Shown here: positions 45,092 to 53,807 of the stretch, in pieces
How the letters are laid out: the number at the start of each line of letters is the position of its first letter
Position numbering within the stretch: the stretch's first letter is position 1
Assembly: GCA_021521415.1 (NCBI GenBank)
Contig: JAIQDT010000301.1
Location: 434,001 to 498,000 of the forward strand
DNA length: 64,000 nt
Reading direction: 5' to 3'
Source: Bidens hawaiensis
Taxonomy: Eukaryota > Streptophyta > Magnoliopsida > Asterales > Asteraceae
Program-made: the position numbers and the translations under genes
Notes under the pieces: model-generated
What the model was told of the DNA's origin: nothing
What the model saw: the letters and a program-made list of their open reading frames with translations, nothing else
Database searches by the model: none

Positions 45092-45562
45092 TAAGTCGGT
45101 CATTGGAATTGTTGTCCACCTAAATCTTATAACAAACCTTCAAGCGTTTTTGTGATATGATTAGTAGTTCAATTAGAGCACAGAATATCAGAAACTATCA
45201 GCCTCTAATCTTGGTTCAAGCTTAATTTGATTTTTGCCATATCACCCCAACTTGACTAAACCATTATATTGTTGATCAAAATTTGAATTTTATAGAAATT
45301 TATGAGCAATGCATTGAGTTTCCTTTACTATGAGTGAGTATGCACGAGTCCATCTGTCGGCTTACATACATTGTATCCCCTGGGGTCCGTTTCTTAATGG
45401 TATTGAGACGCGCGCAAGGGAGGAACAAATGTATGACTAACAGTGGATTTTGATCAAGTCAGTAATTTAGATAGTACGAGGTACAGCTGTGATCAAGTTT
45501 AATGACTTTGGGTTTGCTATAAAGATGAGTGAAATATTCATGCATATGAATACCCAGATGAT
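45092..45562 (-). other. Block 2 shared with gypsy A non-coding region
   Basis: In sense order, matches at 45562-45528, 45459-45333 (127 bp, containing CCATTAAGAAACGGACC and TGCATACTCAC), 45262-45237 and 45127-45092 follow the same order as in gypsy A (13490-14116). The stretch 44701-45091 shows no feature apart from AT-rich sequence. Confidence 0.75.
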
Positions 45563-45914
45563 TAAGCCGCATAAAGACTCACGGTGTCTAGAATCTCAAC
45601 GCCTGTTATCTGCTTTATTTTATTTTTGGGTGATCAAACAAATATAAGGCTTGAGTACGACAGATTATTACATTTCTGCCATCCTCACCGAGATTTTTGC
45701 TAGAGACTAATACCTCTTTCAATTTGACATTTCTTTATGTTTATATCATATACTTTACTCTAATAGCTTGTTTAAGACCTACCAATGAACCAATGCAATT
45801 AAGCACTCAGCCTTTTAAGCATATTTCTTGCTGGATACGGGGTCAAAACAATCAATGTACTATCATTTTCTCTTTTTGCTCAAAAACTCAAAAAAAATTT
45901 AGGAGCATGAAAAA

Positions 45915-46200
45915 AATGAATTTAATCACCCCAGTTACATTAAGTCTATAAATTAATGGTTATTCTATCAATTCAACAAGTGAAGAATAGGACCAAGGCA
46001 TGCAAGCATGATCCACAAACTTAAATAACCGACATAATTTTCAGCGAGAAAATAAAATAAAACGCATAATGAACGCCCCAACTACTTTCCATTGTCAGGT
46101 AAATGACTATCCCGAACATTTACGAGTAAATAACAGGACCAAACATGTACAAGTACATGTCCCTCAAATATGAGTAATTGACATACTTTTCAGTAATTGA
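45915..46200 (-). ncRNA. Tandem pair of module 1 (candidate structured RNA), copia 2
   Basis: Copy 1 (sense 46200-46060): hairpin I is ACATGTAC-AA-GTACATGT on the plus strand (46143-46160, 8 bp), then TTGGTCCTGTTAT, hairpin II ATTTAC-GA-GTAAAT (46118-46131), GGGATAGTCATTTACC, TTGGGGCG. Copy 2 (sense 46045-45915): GCTGAAAATTATGTCGGTT, hairpin I CATGC-AA-GCATG (45999-46010), TTGGTCCT, hairpin II TTCA-n5-TGAA (45972-45984), CTGGGGTGA. The GCTGAAAATTATGTCGG start is nearly identical to gypsy B right. Confidence 0.6.
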
Positions 46201-46476
46201 CATAATTTTTTTGTCTTTTTCAATTTTCTTATAAACAAAGAAACTTCAAATCTTTTTGGATTTTCAGATTTTTCTATACAAATTGAAAACACAATATTTT
46301 TGGTTTTTCAAGATTTTAAAATGTTTTTGGATTTTCAAAATATTCTAAAGACATTAAAAACAAGAAAACTCAATATTTTAGATTTTTTTCAAAATTTTTA
46401 ATGTTTTTGAATTTTAAAATTTTCAAATGTTTTTGGGTTTTATCTATACAAACAAAAAGCGCAATATTTTTGTATT
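46200..46476 (-). repeat. AT-rich imperfect repeats after copia 2 gag
   Basis: The words TTTTTGGATTTTCA, AAAATTTT and GCAATATTTTTG recur with changes over about 270 bp between the gag stop and module 1. This is where pol would be in an autonomous relative. Confidence 0.6.
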
Positions 46477-48228
46477 TCAAGATCTCATTTGAGATTCAAG
46501 AGATTGTCGATAAGTATCCTTTAGTGAAGCAATTTCTCTTACTAAATTATAATTATTAATTTTTAAAGACTCTAACTTAGGTTTGTTAGTCTCACATTCA
46601 ACACAAGTTACTTTAGCAGACAAAGTAGCAGAGATAGAAGGACTAACCTCATTGATCTTAGCCATGCAAGCAAACGTGGTTGGAAATTTATCACATGAAT
46701 CATCAGAGTCCGATTCAGTGTCATTGTCACACGATAACTTACTTCCGCTTGCATCTTGAAAAACATCATTTGTCTTGAACATAACCAAATTGGCTTGATT
46801 GTCATTACACAACAGTCGTTGTGACCAATCGGTTCCATCAGCTAACATTGCTTGTGACCCAGAAGTAGACGGTTTCTTTTCAGCATCATTACCTCGTGGT
46901 GTAGAAGAACTTTGGTTTTGACCACGAGAACCAGTATACTCCTTTTTCGGCTTATCACATTCTTTTGCAAAATGTCCAAATTCCTGGCAATTATAACATT
47001 TGACTTTCAGTTTATCAAACCCCAACTTCTTGTTTAAAGCAGGAAGATCTTTGCCGGTCCTTTGCATAAACCTTTTAACCTTATGAACAATCGTCGCCAT
47101 GTTCCATTTCAAGTCCATAATCTCTAAGTCATCCAGATCAATTTGATCATAGTCTTCATCAGTCAAATCACTTGTAGATATCTTACTAATCACCAAATTC
47201 TCATAAGAAGACATGAAAGCTGATAAGAAAGCAAAGTTTTGTTCAGCTTCCTTAGTGTTGACAGTCAGTGGTGGTGAGAATTGATTTGTAGTGGATGAAT
47301 TTTCAGACCCACCAGGAGCACTAGAAAATTTTGGTGAACCAGAATTTCCAGCAGTGTAGAAACATGCTCGTGGATCACTATAAATAGTTGTAGCATTATC
47401 ACATGCATGTTGTGTAAGAAATGCAGTGATTGGAGAAATGGTTGAACTCAAGGGCATACTCCCACCATAAAAAGCAGGATCTTGATTATCCTTTGAAGAC
47501 TTTTGACATTTGAGATCGTATTCTCTTGCTTCGATCTTTTGCATGAATTCGGATGCTGTCAAGTCTTCATTGTTGAAGTAATTGTTCTCTTTCAGAACCA
47601 TTAAAAACGTAGAATAAGAACTCGGTAAAGCACTCTTGATGTTATCAATCTTATCAACTTCAGAAGTATCCAACTTCATTTTATCCATTTCGGCTATCAG
47701 ATGATTAAACCTGGTTGTCATCTCCTCAACAGTCTCACCCTTAAGTAAATTAAAGTTTCTAAATTGAAACTTTAGCATAACTTTCTTGCTTTCAGCGGTG
47801 TTAACCATACTCCTCATACGAATGTGTTGGAATAACGAAGCACAAATCTTTATGCTACCAACTTGGTGAAAGATGTTTTCAGGTAAAGCTATTGTAAGAG
47901 TAGAGTAGGCTTTTGTTTCAATTTCCAATGCTTTCTTTTCTTCTTGAGAGTACTGAGAGATGGCTTTAGGTGTGAAGCCGATAGTCTCATCTCCAATAAT
48001 AGGAATGGTATATACCTCATCCAGGAAATACGAACAATCAGGGTGAACTGATCCTAGATGAGCACGGAAATGAGGTTCCCACTTAGCAAAATCGCTAAAT
48101 TTCATTAAACGTGGACATTTTGAACGTGAACCGATCTCGGTGTCCATTTGCAACATTTGTTGCATTAACATATTTTGGGATACTAAAGCATACATACCAG
48201 CCATGTTGAAAAATGACAAGACAATCAA
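46477..48228 (-). CDS. gag: Intact gag of the pol-less element copia 2
   Basis: A single open frame of 583 codons, or 575 from the second Met (MAGMYALVS), which looks the more natural start. It holds the Ty1/copia gag domain (FSDFAKWEPHFRAHL, VEEMTTRFNHLIAEM), the conserved DEDYDQIDLDDLEIMDLKWNMA block, and a CX2CX4HX4C zinc knuckle (CYNCQEFGHFAKEC). A coiled-coil-like end (LESLKINNYNLVREIASLKD) closes it. Copia 1 gag is longer and has a second knuckle. The protein should form particles and bind RNA. It is the only long, undamaged and recognisable coding sequence in the window, surprising in an element without pol. Confidence 0.85.
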   Translation of the reverse strand: MIVLSFFNMAGMYALVSQNMLMQQMLQMDTEIGSRSKCPRLMKFSDFAKWEPHFRAHLGSVHPDCSYFLDEVYTIPIIGDETIGFTPKAISQYSQEEKKALEIETKAYSTLTIALPENIFHQVGSIKICASLFQHIRMRSMVNTAESKKVMLKFQFRNFNLLKGETVEEMTTRFNHLIAEMDKMKLDTSEVDKIDNIKSALPSSYSTFLMVLKENNYFNNEDLTASEFMQKIEAREYDLKCQKSSKDNQDPAFYGGSMPLSSTISPITAFLTQHACDNATTIYSDPRACFYTAGNSGSPKFSSAPGGSENSSTTNQFSPPLTVNTKEAEQNFAFLSAFMSSYENLVISKISTSDLTDEDYDQIDLDDLEIMDLKWNMATIVHKVKRFMQRTGKDLPALNKKLGFDKLKVKCYNCQEFGHFAKECDKPKKEYTGSRGQNQSSSTPRGNDAEKKPSTSGSQAMLADGTDWSQRLLCNDNQANLVMFKTNDVFQDASGSKLSCDNDTESDSDDSCDKFPTTFACMAKINEVSPSISATLSAKVTCVECETNKPKLESLKINNYNLVREIASLKDTYRQSLESQMRS

Positions 48229-49229
48229 ATTTCAAGGGTTAAATTTGAAAAATATCTTAACGAGCTGTGAACACTAACGAATTGGAAACAGCTTTAACGA
48301 ATCTGTGAGTTTAACGAATCTGGAACAGTGTCACACGAACTCGTTATAACGAACTAGGTCAACAAATTAAGTCAAAGTAACGAATTAGATTGACGAAATA
48401 TGTTAACGAATCAGGTGGTTCCTTTAACAAATCAATTAAGTGTAAGCTTAGCGAATTATGGTAACGAACTGCAGAGTTTCCTTAATGAATCACTAAGTAA
48501 CTTTTAACGAATTAGGTGGTGAATCAAGATGACGAATTAGCTACAGTTGATAACGAATCAACTATAACGAATTAGGTTGTTACAACGGTTGTAACAAACT
48601 CTGACAACTATTGTCACGTCGTAAAAGTTGTTGGTATTAAAGTTAACGAACTAAGACACGTGTCTCACGAACTGGAAGACAAGAATGAGAAAGTATAACG
48701 AAATAGAACACGAATCAGTAAATTAAACTAACGAACTGGCTGGGAAGTTAACGAATCTTCAAAGTTGTATGAAGATCTTCAAATCTTCTTCTGGAATTTG
48801 CAGATTTTTGGACAAAATAAGAACACCAAACTAAAACCCAGATTTGTAATATTCTTCGAATATTACACCAAATCGTTCACTCAACCTATCAAAACACCCG
48901 TGACATCATCGCGAGTCCAAACCAAAGCATCTCGTAACATAAATCACCTTAACACAAGTCCAATTTAACCCAAACCAACTCTCTGTTTCGGTCAAATCCA
49001 GATCCAAACCAAAAACCACACAAACTCAATCCCAATTACCAATTCCAAATTACAACAACCTTCTAATACTTTACCAAACACAGATCCAATCCAATCAATC
49101 CATACTCTGATCAAATTCGCACTTAATTTGATCAAAACTTAAACCGAAATCAATAGATAACAAAATTATACCAAAACAGTCCTAAATTAACTAATTAATA
49201 ACCAAATCAAAAGCAATCGGACACCAAAA
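48229..49229 (-). repeat. 5' leader of copia 2 with AATTCGTTA word array
   Basis: More than twenty copies of TAACGAATT, TAACGAATC, TAACGAACT and one-base variants lie at 48255-48755, directly upstream of gag in the sense direction. The rest of the leader (48756-49229) is A/C-rich on the plus strand with no feature. Confidence 0.85.
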
Positions 49230-49241
49230 GCTCTGATACCA
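49230..49241 (-). other. Primer-binding site of copia 2 (initiator tRNA-Met)
   Basis: The minus strand reads TGGTATCAGAGC next to the LTR end, an exact initiator-Met site. Confidence 0.9.
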
Positions 49242-49243
49242 CT

Positions 49244-49741
49244 TGTGAAACCTTAAATCGATATCGGATCTAAGGTCTTAATAACAATTACGGATCTAGT
49301 TCATGATGCTCTTATATGATTATATGTTATATATTAGTATTAGTTGTATATATGTGTATAGATATCTTATAGATTGAATAATTAATTGCAAGGAAGCTTG
49401 AGAGGAAATATGGACAGCAATTCGTTAATCTTAACTCAAAACTTAAATTATGCAGTGGACGAACCCACTATATATAGAAGATGGGTCTAGTTCGTTACAC
49501 ATTCCATAACGAACTAGCCACCCACTTCGTTACATTACAATTAACAAATAACTTTAACGAAACACCCCCTGATTCGTTAAACATCCTAACGAATCAGGAG
49601 GGACTTAACTTAAGGTCTAGTTCGTTAAACATCCTTAACGAACTAGACATGTCCCTTAACGAACTAGCTTAAATATAATTAACTTTTACATTAAATAAAC
49701 GATAAATATAAAGACTCGAGACGCAAAACCGTGTACTAACA
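49244..49741 (-). repeat. LTR of copia 2 (right; 5' LTR), 498 bp
   Basis: Plus-strand ends TGTGAAACCT and TACTAACA. TATA box at 49468-49477. All three upstream hairpins are present and the third is perfect. Confidence 0.95.
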
Positions 49742-50715
49742 TTGCCAGCGTGTCGGCAACATTTCATCGCAAAACGAAATACCCCAAAATGCTATTCAAG
49801 TTTGTAAGGTTTTCGATGTGTGGGGCATTGATTTCATGGGACCATTTCTATCTTCGCGTGGGAACAAGTACATACTCGTGGCCGTTGATTACGTGTCAAA
49901 GTGGGTTGAAGCCGAGGCTTTACCCACGAATGATGCCCGAGTGGTAGTTCTTTTTTTTTAGAGTCTCTTTGCTCGTTTTGGTGTCCCGAAAGCCTTGATC
50001 AGTGATCGACGTACTCACTTCTGCAATTCGCCGATGGATAAGGCACTGTAGCGCTATGGGGTCAACCCATCGGCTTACGACCGCCTACCACCCACAGACT
50101 AGTGGGCAGGTGGAAGTGAGTAATCGGGGAATCAAACGTATTCTCGAAAAAAGGGTTGGGTCATATCGTCGGGATTGGTCCGACAAATTAGATGACGCTT
50201 TGTGGGCCTTCCGTACAGCTTACAAGACTCCGACTGGTTCCACACCATTTCGGATGATTTATGGGAAGGCCTGTCATCTTCCTGTTGAGTTGGAGCACCA
50301 TGCTTCATGGCCCCTTCAGAGGGTTAATATTTATTTATCCACCGCAGAGTGCACTCATTTCCATCAGTTGCATGAGTTAGAAAAGCTCCGGGATCACGCA
50401 TATGCTCAGTCATTTAGGTATAAGAAGCGGACGAAAGAACTGCATGATAGAAAGTTGAAGGGCAATAAGCAGTTCAAGTGTGGGGATATGGACTTATTGT
50501 ATAACTCCCGGTTGAGGTTATTCCCGGGAAAGTTAGAATCCCGATGGTCGGGACCGTTCATGGTCACTGAGGTATTCCCGTATCGCACTATTGAGATACA
50601 AAATCAGAGCGGGAAGTTTAAGGTGAACGGTCATAGGTTGAAGCACTACATAGGCGAGCCAGTTGCAGATCAGATAGTCGAGGTATTCTACCTTGAATCA
50701 TTCACCGAGGTATAG
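49742..50715 (+). pseudogene. pol: Integrase core and C-terminus of gypsy B right unit
   Basis: Continues from 40078 through [23 protein letters not shown] (Asp kept, Gly to Arg) and [15 protein letters not shown]. Breaks: TAG at 49959-49961 in the T-run after VVVL, TAG at 50049-50051 (CAG in B left), and an extra base near 50065 that moves the frame to 50002-50715. The C-terminal domain ([14 protein letters not shown] ... [16 protein letters not shown]) is open to its stop. Confidence 0.88.
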
Positions 50716-50880
50716 ACGTATTGGATGCATCACTCGGGAGACTGCTCGAGTTGTATAGTGTGTATTATGACTTCTTTATTATCTGTTTTATTTTTGTTAT
50801 TTAAAAAACAATAAAAATTACAAAAACATAAAAATATGTTTATTTCTTATGTTTTTGCTTTTTATTTTGTACACCGCTAC

Positions 50881-51012
50881 ATGCGAGTGAGTTTGAGTTA
50901 TTGCAGATATTATTATGCGCATGGTAGCTCTGATGGCGTTTTGGAACAGGTTCTCCCGAGGTTGCGACCGCGAATGAAATGCTATACGGTCGCTCGATTG
51001 ATACACAGCTGA
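50881..51012 (+). CDS. Conserved 43-codon ORF, gypsy B right copy
   Basis: Identical length and stop position to the copies at 12634 and 32231; product shares RYYYAH, SSDG and PRMKCYTV. Function unknown. Confidence 0.35.
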   Translation: MRVSLSYCRYYYAHGSSDGVLEQVLPRLRPRMKCYTVARLIHS

Positions 51013-51197
51013 TGAAAATTATGCATATAAACCAGGGGAGTAACCCGTTCGCTATTTTACTTTTTGCTATTTTAAGTTTAAATTTTATTTTATTTCTTTA
51101 CATTGTTTTCATCGAGGACGATTTCATTCTAAGTGTGGGGATGGGAATTTATTTTATTTAGTTGTAGAAAAAAAATTAAAAAAATTGTATTGTTCTT

Positions 51198-51360
51198 TCG
51201 CTGAAAATTATGTCGGCTACTTAAGTTCAAGGGACATATTCTTGTATATGTTTGGTCCTGTTATCTACCTGTAGACATAAGGGATAGCCATTGACCCGAA
51301 AACTGAAAGTGGCTGGGGTGACTGAATATAAAAAAAGTTTTGAAGAAGAATGTCCCTTCA
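51198..51360 (+). ncRNA. Module 1 (candidate structured RNA), gypsy B right copy
   Basis: GCTGAAAATTATGTCGGCT, hairpin I CATAT-n6-ATATG (one inner mismatch compared with B left), TTTGGTCCTG, hairpin II TCTAC-CT-GTAGA, GGGATAGCCATTGACC, CTGAAAGTGGCTGGGG. The outer stem is AAGGGA/TCCCTT here. Confidence 0.6.
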
Positions 51361-51493
51361 AAATTGATTTTATTCTACGTTAAGCAGGAAATGATATTAT
51401 TATCGTTGTGTTAACGAACTCTCGGAACTTTTGAAATATATAATATAATAATAAAAGAAGAGATGGTTTGCATATCTGATTTGGGATGTGTCG

Positions 51494-51830
51494 TGTTTTG
51501 GACAAAAATCTTCTAAGGACAATGTATCCAAATCCGTAAATGTGAGGTATAGTGCTATGATATTAACAACGAATGTATGAACGAAATAATGAAGAACACC
51601 GTGATTTGTTGCAAGGAAAAACCCCTTGATCTTGATTAGATCAAAGGAAAAAAAAACCCGGGTTATGAGAAATCGTCTATCACCACTTTATTAATATGAA
51701 AAATGAGGATACAAGGTTTGGAGATTATGATCAGTGTTTACAATAATTCTAAGTGTGTGTGTGTATTGTTGTCCTCCTCTACGAACGTAGCTAGTGTACT
51801 ATATATAGGGTGTGTGCCTTAAATGATCAT
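51494..51830 (-). repeat. LTR fragment of a Tat-type gypsy element (LTR-c)
   Basis: Starts TGTTTTGGACAAAAATCT, like the complete LTR that follows, but is diverged from it and breaks off after 337 bp at AAATGATCAT. A TATA-like CCCTATATATAGTA (sense) lies near 51799-51812. Most simply, a second member of the family inserted into this LTR. Confidence 0.75.
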
Positions 51831-52663
51831 TGTTTTGGACAAAAATCTACCGAGGATAATGTATCCAAATTCGTTTAGTGAGGATTAGTGATATGATGAT
51901 GAAAACAAGTATGTATCGATTGCAAACACAAACACACGGATTCTTTTTGAGGAAAAGCCCTTGATCTGGGTTGGATCGCGGGCACAAAAACCCCGGGTGA
52001 TGACAATTGTCTATAACCACTTTATTAATATAAAAAATGAGGACACAAGGTTGGGAGAATATGATCAGTGTTACAATGAAAGCTATGTGTGTGTGTATGC
52101 TGCTGAATTCGTAGTGAGCAGAGTGTGTTGTTGTGTGTTTTCCTAACTGATCATAGCCTCTATTTATATATCAAAGATAATAACTCAATGGAGTTATGAA
52201 TAATAAAGACTATTAACTAATAATCCCTAAAAATCCGCCATTGCCTTCAATATAATCGTAACTGCCACTTTGACCACGTGCTCCATCACTCAGGCTGCGA
52301 AATAGGGGGTAGACCAGGTCTTGGAGCCGTTACACATGATAAATATCAGCCTTCATATAAGAAACAACCGTTAATAGCACCAAATACCGAGGATCCATGA
52401 TCCTGACAAAACTTTGGAACTCTTCAGAAGGATAATTGATCCAGACACGTCAATATCTTCTTGACTGCAATTTAGTGGATAGACTGAGTCTTCTAACCGT
52501 TATACCCGCAAAATATAAGACTACACATGAGAACAACCGTTAATTAGTAATAAGTACTGAGGATCCTTAATCCTGATACGATCTGGAATACATGCTAAGG
52601 ATAACTGATTCAGACATATGTCAGGATAACGTATCCACAGTGTCAAATATTCGTGCTTTAACA
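51831..52663 (-). repeat. 3' LTR of a Tat-type gypsy element (LTR-b), 833 bp
   Basis: TGTTTTGGAC start and CTTTAACA end, with a polypurine tract just outside on the right (minus strand CATTTTGGGGCAAT, 52664-52677). TATA-like TATATAAATA (sense) near 52153-52165. It contains a diverged tandem duplication (next entry). Confidence 0.82.
52322..52622. repeat. Diverged tandem duplication inside LTR-b
   Basis: Units 52322-52452 and 52491-52622 share, in order, CCGTTA, AACAACCGTTAAT, GAGGATCC followed by ATCCTGA, AAGGATAA and CAGACA. Period about 169 bp. Confidence 0.7.
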
Positions 52664-53256
52664 ATTGCCCCAAAATGGCGGTTGTGATAAGATCACAGCT
52701 GTCATTTTGCTTTTGAATTCAAACTTCCTGCAAAAACATATGAGAATTGACAAGTTGGATATAATTGTCATATTTCAATGGAGTTTCTTTGGGAACTTCC
52801 CTTCCGTCTGTATATCCTTCTCCCTGCAAATCATGAAAAACTAGTAACACCTGTTTAACCCGGGTGGACGGTCCATTTTTTGAATGGTGAAATCTGGGTT
52901 AAGTAAGTTTAATAAATAGTATCTTTTAACTATCTCTTTATTGTCTGTTATTTTTAAAGTTCGTCTGATATAGCTTTAGACTTGTTGAAAGTTTTGAGAA
53001 ATATTCTTTAGTAAAAAATTTTAGGATAAAATATCCTTGCAAAAATAAACCAGGATCTTAAATCCTTATAAAAATAGATTGAGAATAATGAATCCTTAAA
53101 GATATAAACTGAAATCAAATAAGTGTAAACCGATAAACAGAAATCATACCGTAAGATCTGGTTAGACCTAAGTTACCATAAGTATTGATCCTTTTGCAAT
53201 CCTTATAAAACTGATGCAAATAACTTATGATATTATATGGGATTAAACCCAATAAA
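52664..53256 (-). other. 3' non-coding region of the Tat-type element
   Basis: Polypurine tract at the left edge, then sequence without ORFs up to the tandem repeat. Several ATCCTT/AAGGAT-type words occur, as in the flank at 63030-63085. Nothing else recognised. Confidence 0.6.
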
Positions 53257-53445
53257 CCGGGGACAAGCCCATAAAATAAACTGGGGACAAGCCCGTGCAA
53301 CTGGGGACAAGCCCGTGTAATCTGGGGACAAGCCCGTGAACTGGGGACAAGCCCAAACTGGTGTTAAAGTGGGGACAAGCCCAAAAACTGGGGACTGGCC
53401 CAAGGATACGGATGTCAACTGGGGACTTGCCCAAACCGGGATTTA
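53257..53445 (-). repeat. Tandem repeat, about eight units of CTGGGGACAAGCCC
   Basis: Units of about 19-32 bp all contain GGGGAC followed by AAGCCC, CTGGCCC or TTGCCC. Unit ends vary. Tandem repeats between integrase and the 3' LTR are a known trait of Tat/Ogre elements, and the location fits. ORFs read through it only because the unit has few stops. Confidence 0.88.
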
Positions 53446-53459
53446 GCCCAAACGTGAGT

Positions 53460-53745
53460 GACGTGAAAACGCCAAAACCTTAGCTAACATGAAAATGTTA
53501 GAAACCTTTGTCTTGAGATAACGTGAAAACGTTATAAACCGGTGGTATGGTACGTCTACCATAAATTGTAGGATCCTCCATATAGCCGAAGACAACAAAA
53601 TTGTCAGCCACTAAGCGTGAACTGGTCCCACTGCCCCGGACAATACGTTTGATAGCGTGCGCTCCAGGCGAGAGTGTAGAAACTCTATTTTATAAGAAAG
53701 GTGAAAACCTTTAAACCTTAGGGATATGACCATCGGGGGTCATAA
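53460..53745. repeat. Array of different perfect hairpins
   Basis: CTAACAT-GAAA-ATGTTAG (53484-53501), ATAACGT-GAAA-ACGTTAT (53518-53535), TATGGTA-CGTC-TACCATA (53546-53563), GACAA-n5-TTGTC (53591-53605), AGAGT-n6-ACTCT (53671-53686), AAAGGT-GAAA-ACCTTT (53697-53712), TATGACC-n6-GGTCATA (53725-53744). Three share the GAAA spacer and an AAACC tail with different stems; a weaker fourth member (CGT-GAAA-ACG) is at 53462-53471. Confidence 0.8.
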
Positions 53746-53807
53746 CCAATCATGAGTTAGGCCAAGGGAAATAGTAAAGTACCTCAAACATGAAGGAGAG
53801 GTGGCCA

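Larger units (their letters stand above)
40079..49741 (-). mobile_element. Copia 2: non-autonomous Sirevirus-like element with gag and extra ORF but no pol, 9.7 kb
   Basis: Two LTRs (40079-40577, 49244-49741), initiator-Met primer site and polypurine tract on the minus strand, exact 5-bp TSD. In sense order: leader array, intact gag (48228-46477), AT-rich repeats, two module 1 copies, block 2, a second word array, a decayed extra ORF. No protease, integrase, reverse transcriptase or RNase H motif exists anywhere inside. It must depend on enzymes of a related element such as copia 1's family. Confidence 0.92.
50716..51493 (+). mobile_element. 3' non-coding region of gypsy B right unit, truncated
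   Basis: Holds the 43-codon ORF (50881-51012), the polypurine-like motif near 51129 and module 1 (51198-51370). Homology to gypsy A and B left stops at GGGATGTGTCG (51493), where a Tat-type LTR begins, so the block 2 remnant and 3' LTR are missing from this window. Confidence 0.85.

Noticed and set aside
48240..48760. CRISPR-like array of short repeats
   Set aside because: Words are irregularly spaced, in both orientations, inside a plant retrotransposon leader; no spacers of constant length.
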